Part shown: piece after piece, positions 59,027-64,000 of the stretch | Position numbering within the stretch: the stretch's first letter is position 1 | Layout of the letters: each line of letters begins with the position of its first letter | Assembly (NCBI GenBank): GCA_016870275.1 | Contig: VGBZ01000009.1 | Location: forward strand, 23,393-87,392 | Length of the DNA: 64,000 bases | Origin: Actinomycetota bacterium | GTDB taxonomy: Bacteria; Actinomycetota; Acidimicrobiia; Acidimicrobiales; Microtrichaceae | Direction: 5' to 3' | The notes under the pieces: generated by a model | What the model was told of the DNA's origin: nothing | Databases searched by the model: none | The model's input: only the letters and a program-made list of their open reading frames with translations | Position numbers and translations under genes: made by a program

Positions 59027-59494
59027 TCACTCGCCGCCGCCGTGCCGTCGGCGGTGCACCCAGGCGCGGGCGGCACCCCAGGTGATCGCCAACTCGTGGA
59101 GCCCCGGGTCGAGGTCGGCCACGGTCGCCGGGCTCAGGTCGTAGACGTCGTCGGGGAACGAGCGACGGGCGAAGTCGTCACGGTCGACCGGCGGCACACC
59201 GGCCGCCACCAGCACGGCGCCCGGATGGACGACCGCCGACCGGATGAGGGCGAGCGGGGTGGTCGTCTGCTCGTCGGGGTCGGTGGCGAGCAGCTCGCTG
59301 ACCGCCGCTCCCACGTCGGCGACGCAGGCCACGCCTGCCCGGCGGGTGGCGTCGGCAACGTCGGTGTCGTAGTCCACCCCCGCCCCGGTGCAGCGCAGTC
59401 GGACGCAGCGCTCGACCCAGCCCGGGAGCGCGTCCACCACGGCCTCGGCGAGCAAGCGGCCGTGCTCGAGCAGTTGGGCGTCGTCGTCGGTCAC
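59027..59494 (-). CDS. conserved actinobacterial protein of unknown function
   Basis: This 155-residue soluble, acidic protein reads LLEHGRLLAEAVVDALPGWVERCV, then DPDEQTTTPLALIRSAVVHPGAVL, VPPVDRDDFARRSFPDDVYDLSPATVADL and a C-terminal TWGAARAWVHRRR. I have seen this pattern in actinobacterial hypotheticals but know no function. The GTG at 59494 has AGGA six bases upstream. Only 16 bp separate it from the divergent start at 59511. Confidence 0.7.
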   Translation of the reverse strand: MTDDDAQLLEHGRLLAEAVVDALPGWVERCVRLRCTGAGVDYDTDVADATRRAGVACVADVGAAVSELLATDPDEQTTTPLALIRSAVVHPGAVLVAAGVPPVDRDDFARRSFPDDVYDLSPATVADLDPGLHELAITWGAARAWVHRRRHGGGE

Positions 59495-59510
59495 GCTGCA
59501 TCCTGACACC

Positions 59511-60032
59511 GTGCATCCCCGACGGATTGAACCCGGACCCGGGCAGGAGTCGGTGTGGGACTTCCCACGGCCACCCCGGATCGAACCGGTCGACCGACCG
59601 CTGGAGGTCTGCGCCCGAGCGCCAGCCGGGTCGCTGGTCGTCGTGGCCGCCACCACCCGTGGCCGCCGAGTGCTCGAGACGTCCCAGGCGCCGGCGTACT
59701 ACTTCCCGCCCGAGGACGTGGACAGGTCGCTGCTCGAGCCAAGCCGCACCTCCACCTACTGCGAGTGGAAGGGCGTCGCTGCCTACGTGGACCTGGTGCT
59801 GGTCGACGACACCGGCGCCCGGACCGTCGCCGACGTCGCGTGGACCTACCCGTCACCCAATCCCCAATTCGCCGACATCGCCGGCTGGTACGCCTTCTAC
59901 GCCGCTCGCGTCGACCGGTGCCGAGTGGGCGAGGACGAGGTGACCCCAAACGACGGCGACTTCTACGGAGGGTGGATCACCCCCGACGTCGTCGGACCGT
60001 TCAAGGGCGGCCCGGGCTCACAAGGATGGTGA
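59511..60032 (+). CDS. DUF427 family protein
   Basis: This 173-residue protein has the DUF427 hallmarks ESVWDFPRPPRIEPVDRPLEV, VLETSQAPAYYFPPEDV, TYCEWKGVAAYVDLV, and AWTYPSPNPQFADIAGWYAFYA. The function is unknown; the fold is a beta-barrel-like domain. The GTG at 59511 fits the family N-terminus. No ribosome site is visible upstream, and the 16-bp gap to the divergent gene leaves little room for one. It converges on hemQ 13 bp away. Confidence 0.85.
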   Translation: MHPRRIEPGPGQESVWDFPRPPRIEPVDRPLEVCARAPAGSLVVVAATTRGRRVLETSQAPAYYFPPEDVDRSLLEPSRTSTYCEWKGVAAYVDLVLVDDTGARTVADVAWTYPSPNPQFADIAGWYAFYAARVDRCRVGEDEVTPNDGDFYGGWITPDVVGPFKGGPGSQGW

Positions 60033-60045
60033 GGTCGGACCCGGC

Positions 60046-60735
60046 TCAGTCCACACCGAGCTCGGCGAGGACGTCGGCGGGGTCAGCGATCATCCCCACG
60101 TAGAACGGTCCGAACTCCCCGTACAGCGCCGACGCCTGGTCGAACCGCATCGTGTAGACGACGTCCTTGATGTCGTCCGGGTGCTCGCAGAAGAGTGTGA
60201 CGCCCCACTCATAGTCGTCGGTACCAGTGGATCCGGTCACCACCTGTTGCACACGGCCGGCGAACTTCCGGCCCGAGGCGCCGTGCTCGTACATCAACTC
60301 CCTGCGGTCGTCGTAGGGCAACGTGAACCAGTTGGCACCCACCTCACGTCGCTTCGACATGGGATAGAAGCAGAACGCCGGTTTGCCCTCGGGCGGGAGG
60401 ATCGGGTGGAGCCGAGCCTGCTTCATCGCATCGGGGACGCCCTGGGCGTACTCCGATGTTTCGGTGAGCGAGACGTAGCTGTCGACGAGGTCCAGACCCG
60501 CCGCCACCAGATCGGTCTGCAAGCGGCGCAGATCCCACTGGTCGGGAGCGAGCGCCATGACGCACAGATCCGACTTGTGGCCGAGCATCGCTGCAGTCAC
60601 GACCTGGCTCCCCCGGTCCACGGCGGCAGCGCATGCTGCGAGCACCTCTGACCGGTCCGCCAGCGGCCCGACGTGGAAGAACAGATGCACGACTGCGTTT
60701 CCCTCGGACGGCGTGGACGGTTGGATCTCGGACAT
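60046..60735 (-). CDS. hemQ: coproheme decarboxylase (HemQ/ChdC)
   Basis: This 229-residue chlorite dismutase-family enzyme turns coproheme III into heme b in the last step of the coproporphyrin pathway started by the hemE cluster at 28 kb. It has YPMSKRREVGANWF, the proximal-His region LMYEHGASGRKF (His151), and the QQVVTGSTGTDDYEWGVTLF strand pair. The residue after Trp136 is Phe137, where ChdCs known to me carry the catalytic Tyr; Tyr141 lies four residues later. This could impair or relocate the radical step. The ATG at 60735 is used; the gene is 10 bp after the molybdoenzyme gene. Confidence 0.88.
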   Translation of the reverse strand: MSEIQPSTPSEGNAVVHLFFHVGPLADRSEVLAACAAAVDRGSQVVTAAMLGHKSDLCVMALAPDQWDLRRLQTDLVAAGLDLVDSYVSLTETSEYAQGVPDAMKQARLHPILPPEGKPAFCFYPMSKRREVGANWFTLPYDDRRELMYEHGASGRKFAGRVQQVVTGSTGTDDYEWGVTLFCEHPDDIKDVVYTMRFDQASALYGEFGPFYVGMIADPADVLAELGVD

Positions 60736-60745
60736 GTGCCGGAGT

Positions 60746-63037
60746 CTACGGATCCGGTCGATCCGCACCAGATCCGCGGAGCGGGATCACCTCGACCACC
60801 GCTTGGTAGCTCGGTATCCTCGATTCCGGTTCCCGATCCTCGGCGCCCGCAGGCAACAACACGTTGCCCTCGGGCCAGTGCACCTGCAAGCTGCCCCGAG
60901 GCAGCCGACACAGGTGGGCGACCCCTCGGAACTCACCGACCTCGGACCGCAGGAGCACCGGGTCGCCGTCGGTCAGGCCGAGCGAGGCGGCGTCGTCTCG
61001 GTCGACGTAGACAGCGTCACGCACGGCGCCCGTGAGTGGGTCGACCTGAGCGTGCACCATCGAGTTGAACTGCTTGCCCCGACGGGTGCCCACCAGGAAC
61101 CGGCCCTCGGGCGGTGCGGCGTCGACGGGGGTCAGCGGCGAGAACCGAGCCCGGCCGCTCGGGGTGGGGAAGCGGCCGCCGGAACACAAGTGCCGGCCGC
61201 CCCACTGCACGGCGTCGCCCGTCCGCTCGAGGTGCTCGATGCCGGCGTAGGTCGGCACCACCCGGGCGATCTCGGCGCGCAGCGCCCGGTTGTCGACCCA
61301 GTCGAACGCCCCGGCCACCTCAGGGCGGACCCGGGCTGCCACCTCGGCGAACAGCCGCCATTCGCTGCGAGCCTCGCCGGGCGGCGACGTGATCTCCGGC
61401 GAGAACGCCACCCGGCGCTCCGTGGTCGTCGAGGTGCCACCGCCCTCCTGCTCGTAGCGGGTGGCGACCGGCAACAGCAGCACATCGTCACCGGGAACGA
61501 GCATCTGGCTGCTCACCACCACGTCCTGGTGCACCCTGAGTGGAACTCGCTCGAGCGCAGTCCGCACGGCGTCGGGGTCCGGCAGGACCTCGAGGAAGTT
61601 GCCGCCCGACGACCACAGCACGTCGAGTCGCCCGTCCGAAGCTGCGTCCAACATCTCGGGTGCGGTGAGCCCGGGGGCATCGGGGACGGCAAACCCCCAC
61701 TCGGCCGCCAGTGCCGCAGCGTTGGCGGGTGTGACGTCGAGACCGCCCGGCAGAGCAGTGGCGTACGCGCCCATCTCGGCACCGCCCTGCACACCGGAGT
61801 GTCCGCGGATCGGCATGAGACCTGCGCCGTTCCGGCCCACGTTGCCCTGCGCCAGAGCCACGTTGACGATGCCCCGCACACCCTCGACGCCAGTCGTGTG
61901 CTGGGTGATTCCCATGGACCACACCAGCACCGACGCTGCAGCACCTGCGTAACGGTCGCAGAACTCCTCGAGCACTGCCCGGCTCACCCCCGCAGCACCG
62001 AGTTGCTCATCGAGCGACACGGCGCGCAACTCGGAGATGGTCTCGTCCCACCCCTCGGTGTGCGCTTCGACGAACTCTCGATCCACACGCCCCGTGGCAT
62101 CGAGATGACACAGGACGGCATTGGCGAACGCCACATCCCCCCCGGGTCGCACGGGGACGTGCAGATCACACACACGAGTGCCGAAGATCGCAGACTCCAC
62201 TGAGGAAGGAACCCAGTAGCGGTCCAGTCCCGGCTCCAGATACGGGTTGACCACAACCACCTGCGCGCCCCGACGCTTGGCCTGGTCGAGGTACTTCATG
62301 AACACCGGCTGGTTGTTCGCTGGGTTGGTGCCCCACAGCACGATCAGATCCGACTCGATCACGTCGCGTAGCGAACACGTGGAGGCCGCCACCCCGATGG
62401 TCGCCTTGAGCCCGAGCGTGGACGGGGCGTGACAGACGCGGGCTGCTGAATCGATGTTTGCGGTACCGATCGCACGCGCTGCCTTGGCCGCCACGTAGTA
62501 GGTCTCGTTGGTGAGGCCGCGGGAGGTGAGGTACAGCGCCGCCCGGTCCGGTGTGGCCGCCGACAACGCTGCGGCGAGCACGTCGAGCGCCTCGTCCCAC
62601 CCGATGCGTTGGAATCCTCGCTCCCGTCGACGTCGCCGCATGGGGTGGGCCAATCGGCCGAGAGCCCGCAAGTCCGCACCAGAGGCCGAGTCGAGCGGGC
62701 CGACGTCGCTGAGCTGGGACGGGTCGAGTGGCCCGGCGGTGTTGAGCGACAGCAACTCCAGCCGGGTGGTGCACAGGTGGACCCCGTCGATCGTCCAGTC
62801 GTGCAGGCCGGCGACACCGAGGGCGCAGCCGTCGCACACCCCTCTGGTGAGCAGGTTCCACGCCAGTTGTGGGTGACCCGAGTGCTCCCGGGCGATGCGG
62901 AACATGTCTCGGTAGTGGTGGGGCTTCTGCCGACCGACACCATTGGGCGACAACCCGGCCCAGAGGTCGGGGTGCAGCCCGAGTCGGCGCAGCGGGCCCC
63001 GCAACGGCCCCGGGACGACCGGATCAGCCAACGACAC
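60746..63037 (-). CDS. FdhF/YdeP-family molybdopterin oxidoreductase
   Basis: This 763-residue enzyme of the DMSO reductase superfamily has an N-terminal Cys cluster (Cys68 and Cys71 in VCDGCALG, Cys89) that could hold an iron-sulfur centre. RVCHAPST carries Cys202 as the probable Mo ligand, and QGNVGRNGAGLMPIRGHSGVQG is the family-typical cofactor loop. The C-terminal cofactor-binding barrel starts with FLVGTRRGKQFN. The YdeP/FdhF group (TIGR01701-like) has uncertain substrates. Genes for FdhD (needed for sulfuration of formate dehydrogenases) start upstream, and the GTG start overlaps fdhD by 14 bp. hemQ follows 10 bp downstream. Confidence 0.88.
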   Translation of the reverse strand: MSLADPVVPGPLRGPLRRLGLHPDLWAGLSPNGVGRQKPHHYRDMFRIAREHSGHPQLAWNLLTRGVCDGCALGVAGLHDWTIDGVHLCTTRLELLSLNTAGPLDPSQLSDVGPLDSASGADLRALGRLAHPMRRRRRERGFQRIGWDEALDVLAAALSAATPDRAALYLTSRGLTNETYYVAAKAARAIGTANIDSAARVCHAPSTLGLKATIGVAASTCSLRDVIESDLIVLWGTNPANNQPVFMKYLDQAKRRGAQVVVVNPYLEPGLDRYWVPSSVESAIFGTRVCDLHVPVRPGGDVAFANAVLCHLDATGRVDREFVEAHTEGWDETISELRAVSLDEQLGAAGVSRAVLEEFCDRYAGAAASVLVWSMGITQHTTGVEGVRGIVNVALAQGNVGRNGAGLMPIRGHSGVQGGAEMGAYATALPGGLDVTPANAAALAAEWGFAVPDAPGLTAPEMLDAASDGRLDVLWSSGGNFLEVLPDPDAVRTALERVPLRVHQDVVVSSQMLVPGDDVLLLPVATRYEQEGGGTSTTTERRVAFSPEITSPPGEARSEWRLFAEVAARVRPEVAGAFDWVDNRALRAEIARVVPTYAGIEHLERTGDAVQWGGRHLCSGGRFPTPSGRARFSPLTPVDAAPPEGRFLVGTRRGKQFNSMVHAQVDPLTGAVRDAVYVDRDDAASLGLTDGDPVLLRSEVGEFRGVAHLCRLPRGSLQVHWPEGNVLLPAGAEDREPESRIPSYQAVVEVIPLRGSGADRPDP

Positions 63038-63857
63038 GGTCCAGTCCGGCGTAGACCGTCGTGCGACCAGACCGGCTGAAACCTGCCAGCACCAGACCCG
63101 CACGTTCGGCCGTGGCGATGGCCAGCGCCGACGGTGCACTCACCGATACCAGCGCTGCGCACCGGGCAGACCACGCCTTCTGCACCATCTCGAAGCTCGC
63201 TCGACCTGAGATCCACATGGTGGAACCCACAACGGGGAGCCGTCCATCGAGCAGGAGGTGTCCCACGGCCTTGTCGGCTGCGTTGTGCCGACCGATGTCC
63301 TCGCGCACGACGATCACCTGCCCGTCGACATCGAGCATCGCAGCGGCGTGGCTCCCACCGGTCGCAGCGAACAGGTCCTGACGGCCGGACACGGCGGCGG
63401 ACCCCCCGAGCAGGGTTCCGGAGCGCACCGTCGAGTCGGCGGGAAGCGGTGGCAACCGGTCGACGAGCGCCGACACCGCTTCGGCGCCGCACACCCCGCA
63501 GGAGGACGAGACGGTTCCGAGACGGGGCGTACCCACCGGTCCGGCGCCCGATGTGGTCACCGACACCGTGTTGAATCCGGTATCGACAGCGGAACCCGTG
63601 GCGCAGTAGCGGATGTCAGTGATCGGGGCGGCCGACTCCACTGGACCCAGGAGACCCTCGGCCAGAGCCCACCCTGCGGCCAACTCGAAGTCGTGGCCGG
63701 GAGTGCGCATCGTGGTGGCCACCAGCACACCGTCGACTCGCAACTCGAGGGGCTCCTCGACGAGGACCTCCTCGGGCTGACGGCCGGGGCGTCGGCCCGG
63801 GGAGACGCCGGGCTCGATGCGGGCGGCGAGCACCCGCTCGATCGGTCGACCACCCAT
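63024..63857 (-). CDS. fdhD: formate dehydrogenase accessory sulfurtransferase FdhD
   Basis: This 277-residue protein moves sulfur from IscS to the Mo cofactor of formate dehydrogenases. The catalytic motif is CGVCG at residues 120-124. EEPLELRVDG at the N-terminus, FAATGGSHAAAMLDVDG and VVREDIGRHNAADKAVG near the middle, and SGRASFEMVQKA are the family signatures. The ATG at 63857 has an acceptable position. It is the first gene of an fdhD-fdhF-hemQ run and overlaps the molybdoenzyme gene. No small FDH subunit or electron-transfer partner is present in the window. Confidence 0.96.
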   Translation of the reverse strand: MGGRPIERVLAARIEPGVSPGRRPGRQPEEVLVEEPLELRVDGVLVATTMRTPGHDFELAAGWALAEGLLGPVESAAPITDIRYCATGSAVDTGFNTVSVTTSGAGPVGTPRLGTVSSSCGVCGAEAVSALVDRLPPLPADSTVRSGTLLGGSAAVSGRQDLFAATGGSHAAAMLDVDGQVIVVREDIGRHNAADKAVGHLLLDGRLPVVGSTMWISGRASFEMVQKAWSARCAALVSVSAPSALAIATAERAGLVLAGFSRSGRTTVYAGLDRVVG

Positions 63858-63925
63858 GGGGTGAGTGTACGGGGTGGAGTTCCCGGCCGAACCCGTTCGA
63901 CTGTGCGCTCCGATGGATGCGACAG

Positions 63926-63951
63926 GACCGCCCGACCCGAATCGGGCGGTC
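63926..63951 (-). terminator. hairpin terminator after groEL
   Basis: GACCGCCCGA and TCGGGCGGTC form a perfect 10-bp stem around a 6-base loop, 8 bases past the groEL stop. No T-run follows. The remaining 68 bp to the fdhD start probably contain the fdhD promoter, but none stands out. Confidence 0.7.
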
Positions 63952-63958
63952 TCGACGA

Positions 63959-64000
63959 TCAGAAGTCCATGTCCCCCATGCCTCCGGGCATGCCGCCACC
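63959..64000 (-). CDS. groEL: chaperonin GroEL, last residues
   Basis: The final codons read GGGMPGGMGDMDF and a TGA stop. This Gly-Met-rich tail ending in GGMGDMDF is characteristic of GroEL in actinobacteria. The rest of the gene is beyond the window. A hairpin follows at 63926-63951. Confidence 0.93.
   Translation of the reverse strand, partial: GGGMPGGMGDMDF

Overview
The window comes from a high-GC actinobacterium. GTG is a very common start codon, and many neighbouring genes share a 4-base GTGA or ATGA stop/start overlap. The gene content fits that view: the coproporphyrin (Gram-positive) route to heme (hemE, cpfC, cgoX and hemQ), an F420/PPOX-type flavoprotein, a mycofactocin-type SDR, a PAC2 protein, an lhr/nei2 neighbourhood as in mycobacteria, HelD, and MazEF. 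The mix of families suggests the class Acidimicrobiia. That placement is an inference from protein flavour, not a measured result. I see no rRNA, tRNA, CRISPR array, insertion sequence or prophage.

0-7.4 kb: the 3' end of a type IIA topoisomerase B subunit (ParE-like), then an operon of two tandem acyltransferase-3 membrane proteins, a GT-C-like membrane protein and an L-2-hydroxyglutarate oxidase. A small Ala-rich protein and a peroxiredoxin follow, divergent across a 204-bp regulatory gap. 7.4-17.4 kb: a large adenylate cyclase/ATPase/TPR regulator on the minus strand, then a plus-strand run of a second GT-C-like protein, a GT2 glycosyltransferase, a MacB-like ABC exporter and a PPOX protein. 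17.4-25.0 kb: a six-gene minus-strand unit (lhr, mycofactocin-type SDR, nei2, TlpA-like lipoprotein, SnoaL-like protein, SdpI-like protein). 25.0-31.6 kb: a DtxR-family regulator overlapping helD tail to tail, then hemE-cpfC-cgoX.

31.5-33.6 kb: a minus-strand copper/cytochrome-oxidase assembly operon (cytochrome c lipoprotein, SCO1, PCu(A)C, cupredoxin lipoprotein). 33.6-41 kb: apolipoprotein N-acyltransferase and an envelope-glycan group (GT4, methyltransferase, alpha/alpha-toroid protein, small membrane protein, a broken polysaccharide deacetylase, a second methyltransferase, GtrA-like protein). 41-46.8 kb: tesB with a PQQ-type sugar dehydrogenase, opposed by a GNAT-FUSC-plsC operon. 46.9-52.4 kb is an accessory patch: DUF membrane proteins, a ridA/CGNR deletion scar, two toxin-antitoxin pairs with palindromic operators, and an SDR gene split by an in-frame amber codon.

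52.4-64 kb returns to housekeeping: GNAT, PAC2, NUDIX, the nitrogen operon amtB-glnB-glnD with a GlnR-like box upstream, small conserved actinobacterial genes, fdhD, an FdhF/YdeP-type molybdoenzyme and hemQ, and the last codons of groEL.

The main leads are active-site substitutions in otherwise well conserved enzymes (Lnt nucleophile Cys to Ser, HemQ Tyr to Phe, a DtxR metal ligand to Gly), three decayed genes between 38.9 and 51.3 kb, a CopG-like/Doc toxin-antitoxin pair, a GlnR-like box, a hairpin over the glnD ribosome site, and an uncharacterised acyltransferase/GT-C envelope system. I did not find one unmistakable new system.
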